From NCBI RefSeq assembly GCF_900067135.1, contig NZ_FJUR01000001.1:933501-997500 (forward strand): a stretch of 64,000 nt of DNA, read 5' to 3'. The DNA comes from Rhizobium sp. 9140 (GTDB lineage: Bacteria; Pseudomonadota; Alphaproteobacteria; Rhizobiales; Rhizobiaceae). Shown piece by piece: positions 56,355 to 64,000 of the stretch. Within the stretch, counting starts at the first letter, position 1. Every line of letters begins with the position of its first letter. The position numbers and the translations under genes are program-made. A model generated the notes under the pieces. That model did not search any database. It was not told where the DNA came from and saw only the letters and a list, made by a program, of their open reading frames with translations.

Positions 56355-57524
56355 TCATTGTGTCAGTGCCTGGCGGAGCGCGCGCGTCCCGTATCGCTGC
56401 CTCCGCTTCCCCTCGGGATTTTCGAGCGCGGGTGCGAGAACCTTGACGACGGCAAAGGGAAGGTCGGGGCGGGAGAGCCGCACCGCGATCATCGGGCCGG
56501 CCCGCCGCGCATGGAGATGATCGAGCAGGGTCTCGGGCGTGCACGCAGGCCGGTCGGGAACCTCCCGTGTGCCGGGCGCCGCCATCATGGCTTGTCGGGT
56601 GCTGTCGGCCAAGGGTCGGTCGTAGTCGGCGGGAAACACGTCGTCCCGCGCACCGCTGATATAGGTCAGGCGCGACTGGGCGCTTTCCGTCATGGCGCGG
56701 AGGGCTGCCTGCCGGGGCAGGGGGTGCGCGCCGCATCCAAACGTCACGTCCACATGCCGCAGCCGCCCCGAGAAGGACGTTCGGAAAGGGCCGAGGAACG
56801 CGGAAAAGCAGGGAATGTCGAGGTCGCCGGTCACGTCGAACAGACGCAGCGTCAGCCCCGCATCCGCGATTCGGCGTTCCAGCTCGTGGATGGCCGGGCA
56901 GTCGAAACCGGCAGGGTCCACGCAGGTCGCCTGTCGCGCCATCAGGGGGCGCAACTGCCAGAGCGCATGTGCATCGCGCTCCACGCGCTCCATCAGCCCA
57001 TGAAGGATCGCCTCCTCCACCGTGTTGCCGGAGGCAAGCCCGTCGGAGGATTGCCAGTAGCGACTGTCCCGGATCGTCCGGTCGAGGACAACGGCCTGCC
57101 AGGGCACGAAGATCGTCTCCCCGCTGACAAGATCCTGTCCCGCGACCCAGTCCGTCTCCTCGTCTGCCGAAAGCGGATCATGGCCGGATGCCACCAATCC
57201 CGCCAGCGCATGAAAAGCCTGTCCGCGACGCGTCAGGTCCGCCATGCTCGTTTTGAGCACCGCAACAGCGGGATCGCAGGCCACCGCACGTTCCAGCGCT
57301 TCCATGACGGCGGATGTCCGTGCATCCGCATCCGTCGCACCCTTGCCCTGCGCCACGACGATGGATTTGGCATTGGGCGTGTAGGCGCACCAGACGGGAA
57401 TGCCGATGCGGTCGAGCGAGGTATGCCGCGCCACCCGCGTGATGCCGAAATCGGCAAGGAAAGGTGAAACGCGGTCGAAGGTCTCGGCCGCGGTGCACTG
57501 TCTGGCGAAGCTTTGAAGGCGCAA
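56355..57524 (-). CDS. YcaO-domain cyclodehydratase/thioamide synthase
   Basis: A 389-residue YcaO. ATP/Mg-binding landmarks are SAVMEALERAV (E75, E78), SSDGLASGNT (159-168) and GLMERVERDAHA (E179, E182), matching the conserved GlxExIERDA block. YcaO enzymes activate a backbone amide with ATP. The C-terminus (RYGTRALRQALTQ) has no PxPxP motif, the mark of azoline-forming YcaOs. No E1-like/ocin-ThiF partner is present, but TfuA is, so thioamidation is the favoured reaction. Five bp separate it from the small peptide gene upstream. Confidence 0.92.
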   Translation of the reverse strand: MRLQSFARQCTAAETFDRVSPFLADFGITRVARHTSLDRIGIPVWCAYTPNAKSIVVAQGKGATDADARTSAVMEALERAVACDPAVAVLKTSMADLTRRGQAFHALAGLVASGHDPLSADEETDWVAGQDLVSGETIFVPWQAVVLDRTIRDSRYWQSSDGLASGNTVEEAILHGLMERVERDAHALWQLRPLMARQATCVDPAGFDCPAIHELERRIADAGLTLRLFDVTGDLDIPCFSAFLGPFRTSFSGRLRHVDVTFGCGAHPLPRQAALRAMTESAQSRLTYISGARDDVFPADYDRPLADSTRQAMMAAPGTREVPDRPACTPETLLDHLHARRAGPMIAVRLSRPDLPFAVVKVLAPALENPEGKRRQRYGTRALRQALTQ

Positions 57525-57529
57525 TGGCG

Positions 57530-57733
57530 TCAGTCGAAGAGGCCTGAGAAGGCCTTGTCGGCCGGATCGAGCGCGACGGCGAAGTCCACGCCGCGGATGA
57601 ATGGCGCGCTGGACGAGCGCAGTTCGCCCGCTCGACCGTCCGTGTCCTCAAGCGGCTTTACAGTGCCCGCCTCGACATCGGCGACATAGAGCTGGCTATC
57701 CCCGGGAAAGCCGAAAACGACAGTTTTGGACAT
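57530..57733 (-). CDS. Candidate RiPP precursor peptide, 67 residues
   Basis: A 67-residue acidic protein starting MSKTVVFGFPGDSQLYV, with an acidic middle (EDTDGRAGEL), a serine triplet (RSSSAPFIRG) and a hydrophobic end (DFAVALDPADKAFSGLFD). It has no cysteine, so azoles from cysteine are excluded; serine/threonine or backbone thioamides remain possible. AAGGAAA lies before the ATG at 57733; the longer frame to 57766 is less likely. It is immediately upstream of ycaO, as precursor genes usually are. The precursor role is inferred from size and position. Confidence 0.65.
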   Translation of the reverse strand: MSKTVVFGFPGDSQLYVADVEAGTVKPLEDTDGRAGELRSSSAPFIRGVDFAVALDPADKAFSGLFD

Positions 57734-57832
57734 GCGATTTCCTTCGTGGCGAGAATGAAAAGACAACCGGCTGCGGCCTGAGGTTGAGTGCGGCAGCGAC
57801 GGTCCCGGCAGGATCGACAGGCGATTCTGCCG

Positions 57833-59719
57833 TTAATATCCTGCCCTTGAAAGACCTTCACGGTAAAGCTCTTTCTGCCAGGTTTCGCGTATCGGTAGAA
57901 CCGACAGCCAACGATCGAGGTCGAAATGCGGGTTGGCTTCGCGGTCCTTGCGCCGGTATCGCCGCGCCGTTGCGATGTCTCCGAGCATGGCGAAGGCGGC
58001 CGCTCTCAGGCGGTCGGCAGATGACTGGTGGGCCATTCTGCCGATATAATCGATGGCATCCTGATAATGGCCGACGAAGTAGCTCGCACCCGCCGCACTC
58101 CAGAAGTAATCGTCCGGGCTCAGCGGATTGAGCTCGATCGCCCGCTTTATCTTGCGCAGGCCCTCGTCTGGCCGCGAGGCATGAACGAGCGAGTCGGCAT
58201 AGCTGTAGATCGCATCCGCGTAATGCGGGCTCAGGGCTTCCGCGCGCGCCAGGGCCTCGAGGCTCTCGTCGAGGTCGCCGAGATAGAGCTTGGCAACGCC
58301 GAGTTCCTTGTAGCCGGCAGCACTTTCGGGATCCTGCTCGATGGCGAGCCGGGCATGATCCTCTGCCTTGTGGAGAAGGCCCTTGTCGCCGCGCGCCGTC
58401 AGGACCCACTCCAGCGAATAGGTGCGCGCGAGCCCGACAAAGCTTGGTGCAAAGTCCCGCCGATACTGAAGCGCCTCGCGAAAGCCGCGGCGTGCACCGC
58501 GAATAGAGGGCAGGGAGAGATCCTTCGTCTGGCGGGCACCAGAGAGATAGGCGCGATAGGCATCGGGGTGATGTTCGTATTCGACCAGGGGATTCTGATT
58601 GCGCTGCAGTTCCGTCGCGATGCTGTCCGCGATGATCGTGGCGATCACCTTGCGGTGCGAGGAAAAGGGAACGTCGAGGTCGAAGCGCTGCGCCCAGATG
58701 ACCCGATCGAGCGGAACGAAGATGATCTGGACCATCAGGCCTTCCGCACAGAGTGTCGTATCCACGAGATAGGAGACGGCATGTGTTTCCAGCATGGCGA
58801 TCTTGTCGTTGCTTTCCTGGATCCGCTTGGCGGTGTGGGGCGCGACGATCGAGATGTTGCGCAGGGTGCAGAGGCTGATGGCGATGTCGTCGATCAGGGC
58901 GGCGACCGTCCCGGTGAGTGTCCGCGATGCGCCGGCTCGCAAGGCTGGCGGCAAGAGCGCCAGTCTCGGCAGCGATGCCGTCACCGTCAGCGCGCGTTGC
59001 ACGCGCGGCACGACCTGGGCGTAGACGGGCAGGCGCGTGTCCGATGGTGTGCTTGCAGGCGTGATCGTTGCTCTTAGGGTCGGCGTCGAGGCCTGCCCGT
59101 CGGCGGTCGAGAGCATCGCCTGCCGTGCCGAGGGCGCATTATCTTCGAGAAGGGCTCGCACCGGCTCGTCATGCACATTGCGCTCGAGGAGCAGAAAGGC
59201 TGCTTCCCGCATCGCCGCGGTATCCGGCCTGGCAGAGGCCTCGCCAGGCAGGGAAAGCAGCCGCTCGCGCAGGACGTGATACTGCGTATCGATCTGCAGA
59301 TCGGCCCAGCGGCGCAGGGGGCCGTCCGGCAGCTTGCCGCCGAGGAAGCGTTCCCGAAACAGCGCGAGCATGGTTTCGAGCGACGTGTCGTCTCGCCGGA
59401 AACAGGCAGCGTCGATGGCCAGGCGCTGTCCGTCGTCACCCAGCGTGATGGATGCGTCGTCGATATCGAGAATCACGCTGCGATAGGCAAGCTGCGCCTT
59501 GCGGATGCGCGAGACCATCTTGCGCAGGTTGATGTGCTGCGCCTCGCGGCCGGCTTCCGGCCAGAGTAGGGCCGAGGCTTCGTCCCGTCGCAGGACGGGA
59601 CGGTCTCCCAGGCGCAGCATGCAAACGAGCAACAAGGCCTTCTGCGGAAAGGCGAGGTCTTCGCCGCACGCCGTTTTCAAGGCCAGGTTGCCGAAGGTCT
59701 GCAGCCGCAGCGGTGACAT
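57833..59719 (-). CDS. SARP-type transcriptional regulator with TPR domain
   Basis: A 628-residue regulator. Residues 1-95 are a winged-helix Trans_reg_C domain (LRLQTFGNLALKTACG, LLWPEAGREAQHINLRKMVS), followed by a BTAD-like helical domain (about 96-190). A middle TolB/cyclase-associated-type domain (about 245-370) and tetratricopeptide repeats (about 385-600, for example AEDHARLAIEQDPESAAGY and IKRAIELNPLSPDDYF) complete it. SARPs often activate secondary-metabolite genes. The ATG overlaps the XRE stop by one base (TGATG). The peptide gene follows after 99 bp. Confidence 0.87.
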   Translation of the reverse strand: MSPLRLQTFGNLALKTACGEDLAFPQKALLLVCMLRLGDRPVLRRDEASALLWPEAGREAQHINLRKMVSRIRKAQLAYRSVILDIDDASITLGDDGQRLAIDAACFRRDDTSLETMLALFRERFLGGKLPDGPLRRWADLQIDTQYHVLRERLLSLPGEASARPDTAAMREAAFLLLERNVHDEPVRALLEDNAPSARQAMLSTADGQASTPTLRATITPASTPSDTRLPVYAQVVPRVQRALTVTASLPRLALLPPALRAGASRTLTGTVAALIDDIAISLCTLRNISIVAPHTAKRIQESNDKIAMLETHAVSYLVDTTLCAEGLMVQIIFVPLDRVIWAQRFDLDVPFSSHRKVIATIIADSIATELQRNQNPLVEYEHHPDAYRAYLSGARQTKDLSLPSIRGARRGFREALQYRRDFAPSFVGLARTYSLEWVLTARGDKGLLHKAEDHARLAIEQDPESAAGYKELGVAKLYLGDLDESLEALARAEALSPHYADAIYSYADSLVHASRPDEGLRKIKRAIELNPLSPDDYFWSAAGASYFVGHYQDAIDYIGRMAHQSSADRLRAAAFAMLGDIATARRYRRKDREANPHFDLDRWLSVLPIRETWQKELYREGLSRAGY

Positions 59720-60168
59720 CAGGAGGCGTTGGCGGAAGCCTGCGCGGCGGGAGCATCCGCGGGCTGCCGGGCGGCAGCCTCTTCGCCCTGCGCCAGCGAC
59801 GTCACGAGGGCAACGACCGTCTTGCGGATGTCGGGGCTCTTGATGGAGGAGAACGCCTTGTTGAGCGAAAGGCCCTCGCGCGTGGACAGAAACGCATTGA
59901 CCGCGTCGAAATCCGCGGCCTCCGGCCGGGTCTGGTCGCTCGGATTGTCCTGAAAGAAGTAGCTGATCGGCACGCTCAGAATATCGGCGGCGGCCTGCAG
60001 CCGGCTCGCGCCCATCCGGTTCACGCCCTTCTCATACTTCTGGATCTGCTGGAAGGTAATGCCCAGCCGGTCGCCCAGCGCAGTCTGGCTCATCCCGAGG
60101 ATAAGCCGGCGCGCACGAACACGACCTCCGACGTAAATATCGATCGCATGGGGGGCCTTCGCGTTCAT
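59719..60168 (-). CDS. XRE-family transcriptional regulator
   Basis: A 149-residue protein: HTH_3 domain at about residues 14-72 (RRLILGMSQTALGDRLGITFQQIQKYEKG), then a tail with VPISYFFQDN, as in the rhizobial XRE/cI-like group. The C-terminal 25 residues are alanine-rich and disordered. It is the first gene of a leftward unit with the SARP regulator, and a 7-bp dyad lies just upstream, probably its operator. Confidence 0.9.
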   Translation of the reverse strand: MNAKAPHAIDIYVGGRVRARRLILGMSQTALGDRLGITFQQIQKYEKGVNRMGASRLQAAADILSVPISYFFQDNPSDQTRPEAADFDAVNAFLSTREGLSLNKAFSSIKSPDIRKTVVALVTSLAQGEEAAARQPADAPAAQASANAS

Positions 60169-60195
60169 AGTCGCTCCTGCAGAAATACCGGCTGA

Positions 60196-60215
60196 ATTCT
60201 CGTTTGCGCGAGAAT
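60196..60215. promoter_or_regulatory. Palindrome upstream of the XRE/SARP genes
   Basis: ATTCTCG (60196-60202), 6 bp, CGAGAAT (60209-60215), a perfect 7-bp dyad 28-47 bp before the XRE start. Position and form suit an autoregulatory XRE operator. Confidence 0.65.
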
Positions 60216-60601
60216 GTATGATTTTTCAGAAAGAGCAATGAGTTTCCCACAGGGTTGCGGCTGCGCGCTCACGGCACTTCTGGTTAGCAAGCGATAACGT
60301 TTTCCGCCCGGGTCCGCTACTCTTTTTGGCACGCAAGCAGATCGTCATGTTCGAGGATTGACACGTGCCATTGTCTCGAATGTCGAAAGCTTGGCGATAT
60401 GCAGGCCCCGCCAACGCTGCACCGAGGGCACATAGATCCTTAGATCTGGGACCTTTATATGTGGAGGTACGAGAGCTGCTTTGGAAACGATGAAGATTTG
60501 GTCAATATCTTCGGCAGATTTCGAGTGATATGCTCATGCTGCATAGCTGCACTGCAATATCACGACTTTCGGATCTTCCGCTTTCGCGTATGATCTCCTC
60601 A
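60216..60601. other. Intergenic region ahead of the sRNA
   Basis: No supported gene. It is more A+T-rich than the flanks, and a TATGAT at 60589-60594 is a plausible -10 for the sRNA starting near 60600; no good -35 was found. Confidence 0.45.
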
Positions 60602-60750
60602 TCGAAGCACGCACCTCCTCCCGCGTTCTTCGAGTTTCAGGGCTCCGATCCTCCTCCCCGGACCCCTGTAGGAATAGCGGCACTCCTCCTCCCAGCCGCT
60701 GTTCGGTTCTTTTGGAAAGCCTGCCGCACCTCCTCCCGCGGCAGGCTTTT
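60602..60750 (+). ncRNA. Cuckoo-type sRNA with four anti-Shine-Dalgarno hairpins
   Basis: Four consecutive stem-loops, each exposing CCTCCTCCC in the loop. Hairpin 1: 60602-60612 with 60623-60633, one mismatch. Hairpin 2: 60638-60647 with 60659-60668, one mismatch. Hairpin 3: 60676-60681 with 60695-60700, extendable by three pairs. Hairpin 4: 60719-60727 with 60738-60746, followed by T4, acting as terminator. Loops of this sequence are complementary to ribosome-binding sites. This is the design of the alphaproteobacterial cuckoo/CcsR RNAs (established knowledge). Four copies in one transcript is the notable point. Targets cannot be named from here. Confidence 0.85.
60719..60750 (+). terminator. 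Terminator hairpin of the sRNA
   Basis: A perfect 9-bp GC-rich stem (60719-60727 with 60738-60746), a 10-base loop and a T4 tail. It carries the fourth CCTCCTCCC loop, so termination and target pairing share one hairpin. Confidence 0.85.
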
Positions 60751-60954
60751 CAGTTTCTGGAGGAGACTTTCCAAGTCCCCATCTGATCCCTCTTCGTCCT
60801 GCACCGTTTGTCTGCATGGCCCAAGCGCGCTGGTCTGGCACCACCCCACTCTTGATGCGTAGCCATGCGATGCGCGTCCCGTGGCAGAGCCCTAGACGCA
60901 TCCTTTTGATGGATCTTGCGTTATCCCGGTATCGTTCGCCAAGAGGAAAAGACC

Positions 60955-61146
60955 ATGTCAAAGCGGGAATTGATCGATACGGGTAAGGACAAGCGCTATG
61001 TCCGCCGCGACGAGGAAGGCCGTTTCGAGGAAAGTGTCGATGTCAGCCGCTCGCTGTCTGCCGACGCACGCCATGATGCGAAGACGACGGCGAAGCCTGG
61101 AGAGGGTGACAAGGGCGACCGGCATGGCGGCCGACATGGCGACTGA
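60955..61146 (+). CDS. Small hydrophilic protein, 63 residues
   Basis: A 63-residue, highly charged protein beginning MSKRELIDTGKDKRYVRRDE, a start seen in small conserved proteins of Rhizobiales whose function is unknown. The tail is glycine/histidine/aspartate-rich (GDRHGGRHGD). AGAGGA precedes the ATG. Probably disordered. Confidence 0.75.
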   Translation: MSKRELIDTGKDKRYVRRDEEGRFEESVDVSRSLSADARHDAKTTAKPGEGDKGDRHGGRHGD

Positions 61147-61212
61147 CGCTTCGGACTCGATGGCCTACCTTCTTATGGGCAGGCCGCATCGGCTCGGGAG
61201 CGGAGGCAGTAC

Positions 61213-61986
61213 ATGCGGGTTGCGACCTACAACGTTAACGGTATCAACGGCCGGCTCGACATCCTTCTACGCTGGCTGAAGGAGAGCCGTCCAGACATTG
61301 TATGCTTGCAAGAACTAAAAGCCCCACAGGCCAGATTTCCCAAGAAGGCTCTGGAAAAAGCAGGCTATGGCGCCGTCTGGCATGGCCAGAAAGCGTGGAA
61401 TGGTGTCGCCATTCTTGCGCGCGATGCCGTGCCCGTTCTTACACGGCGCGGCATTCCCGATCGCACGGATGAGGACGAGAGCCGTTACATCGAAGCCATC
61501 GCCGGTGGTGTGATCGTCGGTTGCCTCTATGCACCGAACGGCAATCCGTATCCCGGACCAAAATTCACCCGAAAGCTGGATTGGTTTAAGTCACTAACGC
61601 ACTATGGCGAAACGCTTCTGGAGTTCGGCATGCCGGCCGCACTTATCGGCGACTTCAACGTCATGCCCACGGATCGCGACGTCTACAACCCCGCCCGCTG
61701 GCAGGACGACGCGCTCTTCCGCCCCGAGGTCCGTAAAGCCTATCGCGACCTCGTTGAAACCGGCTGGACAGATGCCGTCCGCGCGCTGCACCCCGACGAG
61801 CAGATCTTCACCTTCTGGAAATATCTCCGCAACGCCTTCGCCCGCGATGCCGGCCTGCGCATCGACCATTGCCTCCTCAGCCCCGATCTCGCACCCCACC
61901 TCACCGCCTGCGGCGTCGACCGTCACGTTCGGGGATGGGCCAAGACCAGCGACCACGCGCCGGTCTGGATCGAGCTTTCGCTATGA
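61213..61986 (+). CDS. xth: Exodeoxyribonuclease III (AP endonuclease)
   Basis: A 257-residue endonuclease/exonuclease/phosphatase-fold enzyme that cuts DNA at abasic sites and removes 3' blocks. Active-site residues: N7 and N9 region VATYNVNGI, E34 in LQELKAP, the GDFNV motif (about 144-148), and the final SDHAPVW. Rhizobia carry several paralogues; this is the short XthA/ExoA class. A GGAGGCAGT-like ribosome site precedes the ATG. It converges with tRNA-Ala. Confidence 0.92.
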   Translation: MRVATYNVNGINGRLDILLRWLKESRPDIVCLQELKAPQARFPKKALEKAGYGAVWHGQKAWNGVAILARDAVPVLTRRGIPDRTDEDESRYIEAIAGGVIVGCLYAPNGNPYPGPKFTRKLDWFKSLTHYGETLLEFGMPAALIGDFNVMPTDRDVYNPARWQDDALFRPEVRKAYRDLVETGWTDAVRALHPDEQIFTFWKYLRNAFARDAGLRIDHCLLSPDLAPHLTACGVDRHVRGWAKTSDHAPVWIELSL

Positions 61987-62037
61987 GGGCACGGTGAAGC
62001 GCTGAAGAGTGTCAGGATATTCGTATCTGAGAAGATT

Positions 62038-62113
<76 letters not shown>

Positions 62114-62275
62114 ATAAAGGGTCCGGCAAGGCCGGTTCCGGGTACCGCCGGGCGCTTCGTGCCGGGCAGGTGCGGCTTATTACTTCCGCTTCCCGGAGAT
62201 GGCAAGCCATAAAATTGGTGGCATCGATATTTTGTTGAAATCCCGACGAAAAAGCTCTGTCGCGGGCCAAAAGAA

Positions 62276-62305
62276 AGGCCTGCCTCTCATGGGAAAGGCA
62301 GGCCT
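62276..62305 (-). terminator. Terminator of the TIGR02300 gene
   Basis: Perfect 10-bp arms (62276-62285 and 62296-62305) around a 10-base loop. On the minus strand the stem is followed by TTCTTTT. Confidence 0.85.
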
Positions 62306-62329
62306 CGAAACATTCGAAGATGAAGATGA

Positions 62330-62722
62330 TCAGACTTCGTCGTCGTCGTCGTTGACGCCGATCAGGTCGGACAGGCCGTCATTGTCGTCGTCTTCGTCTT
62401 CCTCGAGGAAGGTGTCGTCGTCGTCATTGTCGATCTCGACTTCGTCATCGCCCAGATCCGGGATGTCGTCGCCGTTCGCACCCTCGTCGGCCTCTTCCAG
62501 GGAGACGAGTTCGACTTCCGGGTTCTCGGTGTCGACTTCGGCGACGTCCTCTTCCTCGGCCGCAGCCTTTTCCATGACCTTGGCGACGGATGTCTCCTCG
62601 AAGAAGGAGAGCGGGTAGGACTTGCCGGTGTACGGAGACACGATCGGGTCCTTGTTCAGGTCATAGAACTTGCGTCCCGTTTCCGGGTCGATGCGCTTGG
62701 TTCCGAGTTCCGCTTTTGCCAC
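62330..62722 (-). CDS. TIGR02300-type acidic protein
   Basis: A 130-residue protein. The N-terminal 45 residues are the conserved family domain (MAKAELGTKRIDPETGRKFYDLNKDPIVSPYTG, given only in part as its key FYDLNKDP), followed by an extremely acidic, disordered tail of D/E runs. The family is restricted to Alphaproteobacteria and has no known function. Its place between tRNA-Ala and the cmk region is usual for Rhizobiales. Confidence 0.92.
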   Translation of the reverse strand: MAKAELGTKRIDPETGRKFYDLNKDPIVSPYTGKSYPLSFFEETSVAKVMEKAAAEEEDVAEVDTENPEVELVSLEEADEGANGDDIPDLGDDEVEIDNDDDDTFLEEDEDDDNDGLSDLIGVNDDDDEV

Positions 62723-62941
62723 TGTCGATGCCTCTTGAACGGCCGGACGAACCGGCGTCAGCCGGAATGCCGGCGGTAAACCTAAGATGAATTAGCCGGT
62801 CCCCTTAATCGTAAGGGCGGAAACTGTCAAAGCCAAAACGTGAATGGTGACGGTTTCCATGCGCGAGAAGGGGTTGTAAGGCGGTGTCGGACGGCGGACT
62901 GCCCGCCGGGCGACGCAAGGTATCATAACGACGGAATCACG

Positions 62942-63766
62942 ATGATCTTCCTCTGGCGCTTCCTGCTGGTTCTTGTCCTCACCGCCCTGACGCAGATTGG
63001 AGGCCTTGCCTATCTCGTCTCGCTGGGGCTGGCGCGTCTTGCCGGGTGGCGCAAGGGCGTGGCGACCTTCTCTGTGTTTCTTGTCGTCTATGCCGGAGCG
63101 ACAGTCCTCACCCAATCTGTCGCGCCGGTCTTCGGACGGGTGCCATTGTCCTGCGGGCAGGTGGATATGCCGCTGGCAGTCCGGTCGCCGCTCTTTTGCG
63201 CGCTCAACCGCAACTACGTGACGCCGACCATGAAAACGGCTGCGCTCGCCCTCGCGCGCCACATGGAGGCGACCTATCCCGGTACCTTAACGCTGGCGCT
63301 CGATGCGAACTTTCCGTTTCTCAGCGGCTTCCCGCTTTTGCCGCACCTCTCGCACAATGACGGCAGGAAACTCGATGTGGCCTTCTACTACAGGACGTCG
63401 GGCGGCGAACCGCTCAACGGCGTCACGCGCTCGCCGCTCGGCTATTTCGCGTTCGAACAGCCGCAGCCCGGCGACGTGCTTCCCTGCGCCGGGCGGCACG
63501 ACCTGTTGAGCTTCCGCTGGGATCTCGATGTGCTGCAGCCAATGTTCAAGCGTCTGCCGCTCGACGAGGCCCGAACCGCTGCCGCCGTTTCCTGGCTTTC
63601 GACGCGTGGGCAGGATCTCGGTGTGGAAAAGATCTTTATTGAGCCCCATCTTGCCAGGATGCTCGGCGTGGAGAACGAGATCGTCCGGTTTCAGGGATGC
63701 CGCGCAGCGCGTCACGACGACCATATTCATTTTCAGGTGAGCCCCCACATTTCAGGTGAAGCATGA
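62942..63766 (+). CDS. Membrane-anchored LAS/MepA-like zinc metallopeptidase
   Basis: A 274-residue protein. One or two N-terminal TM helices (about 5-60) anchor a periplasmic domain (about 65-274). The ligands of a LAS-type (MepA/M15/M74) zinc site are seen: H138 and D145 in [13 protein letters not shown] (H-x6-D, as in MepA) and the H-x-H pair H261 and H263 in [10 protein letters not shown]. It probably cleaves peptidoglycan cross-links or a related substrate. The ATG at 62942 is chosen over the open frame to 62840. Its stop overlaps the cmk start (ATGA). Family assignment rests on motif spacing, not overall similarity. Confidence 0.7.
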   Translation: MIFLWRFLLVLVLTALTQIGGLAYLVSLGLARLAGWRKGVATFSVFLVVYAGATVLTQSVAPVFGRVPLSCGQVDMPLAVRSPLFCALNRNYVTPTMKTAALALARHMEATYPGTLTLALDANFPFLSGFPLLPHLSHNDGRKLDVAFYYRTSGGEPLNGVTRSPLGYFAFEQPQPGDVLPCAGRHDLLSFRWDLDVLQPMFKRLPLDEARTAAAVSWLSTRGQDLGVEKIFIEPHLARMLGVENEIVRFQGCRAARHDDHIHFQVSPHISGEA

Positions 63767-64000
63767 CATTCATTATTGCCATCGACGGACCGGCTGCGGC
63801 GGGCAAGGGCACGCTTTCGCGCCGGATCGCCGAAACCTATGGGTTTCACCATCTGGATACCGGACTGACCTACCGTGCGACCGCCAAGGCGCTGCTTGAT
63901 GCCGCTCTGCCGCTGGATAACGAAGCTGTCGCCGAGGCCATGGCGTTCAAGGTCGATCTTGCCGGGCTCGACCGTTCTGTGCTTGCAGCGCACGAGATCG
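63763..64000 (+). CDS. cmk: Cytidylate kinase, N-terminal part
   Basis: The gene runs off the right edge; about 79 residues are present. It starts [21 protein letters not shown], with the P-loop GPAAAGKGT, and continues [17 protein letters not shown], both diagnostic of bacterial CMP kinase. It phosphorylates CMP and dCMP. It overlaps the upstream peptidase gene by 4 bp. rpsA normally follows. Confidence 0.95.
   Translation, partial: MTFIIAIDGPAAAGKGTLSRRIAETYGFHHLDTGLTYRATAKALLDAALPLDNEAVAEAMAFKVDLAGLDRSVLAAHEI

Noticed and set aside
60530..60862. A 110-codon frame over the sRNA
   Set aside because: Four hairpins with invariant loops explain the sequence; the translated product has no protein-like pattern.

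Overview
The window is a high-GC stretch of an alphaproteobacterial chromosome, almost certainly of the order Rhizobiales (Hyphomicrobiales) and most like the Rhizobiaceae. The evidence is the rbfA-truB-rpsO-pnp and fabI-fabB-fabA-irr blocks, an Irr-type Fur protein with an HHH motif, a TIGR02300-type acidic protein next to tRNA-Ala, a complete eryABCD-type polyol locus, several GGAAC-N16-(C/G)GTT promoters of the alphaproteobacterial general-stress type, and an sRNA with repeated CCTCCTCCC loops. The genus cannot be fixed from the sequence alone.

Layout. 1-2000: the 3' end of lepA, a YegP/DUF1508 gene enclosed by a 48-bp direct repeat of the lepA tail, and a ccdAB toxin-antitoxin pair. 2000-4200: GFA-family, pentapeptide-repeat and glutamine-amidotransferase genes. 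4300-12000: ribosome and RNA core (rbfA, truB, rpsO, pnp, an RsmC-like methyltransferase), interrupted by a sensor kinase and a 15-bp minisatellite. 12100-13650: a subtilase with a stand-alone propeptide/I9-like protein. 13760-17100: fabI-fabB-fabA, divergent from irr. 17100-24950: a TRIC channel, a YdcF-like protein, a flavoprotein, a cluster of tiny stress and membrane proteins, NDH-2, a DUF922 protein and a 1-Cys peroxiredoxin.

24967-35195 is a phosphonate locus. phnGHIJKL, an acetyltransferase, phnCDE and phnM are all on the minus strand; the repressor gene phnF diverges from phnG across a perfect palindrome, and two Pho-box-like sites lie in the locus. 35205-46674 is an erythritol-type polyol locus. 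The import arm (DUF2291 protein, ATPase, permease, binding protein, DeoR) runs leftward and the catabolic arm eryABCD runs rightward from a shared 890-bp control region. The tpiB/rpiB-type isomerases that complete the pathway are not here. 46800-55200 holds a CHASE3 nucleotide cyclase, an ArsB-like transporter, an ABC-F ATPase and a complete YehZYXW/OsmF-type osmolyte importer.

55258-60168, all on the minus strand, is the most novel-looking part. An XRE regulator overlaps a SARP/TPR regulator; these are followed by a 67-residue peptide, a YcaO and a TfuA. This is the gene pair of backbone thioamidation, so the block is a candidate ribosomally made, post-translationally modified peptide (RiPP) cluster without a recognisable exporter or protease. 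Just upstream, 60602-60750 encodes four consecutive hairpins that each display an anti-Shine-Dalgarno CCTCCTCCC loop. This is an sRNA of the 'cuckoo' type, ending in its own terminator. The window closes with exodeoxyribonuclease III, tRNA-Ala(GGC), the TIGR02300 protein, a membrane-anchored MepA-like peptidase and the 5' end of cmk.
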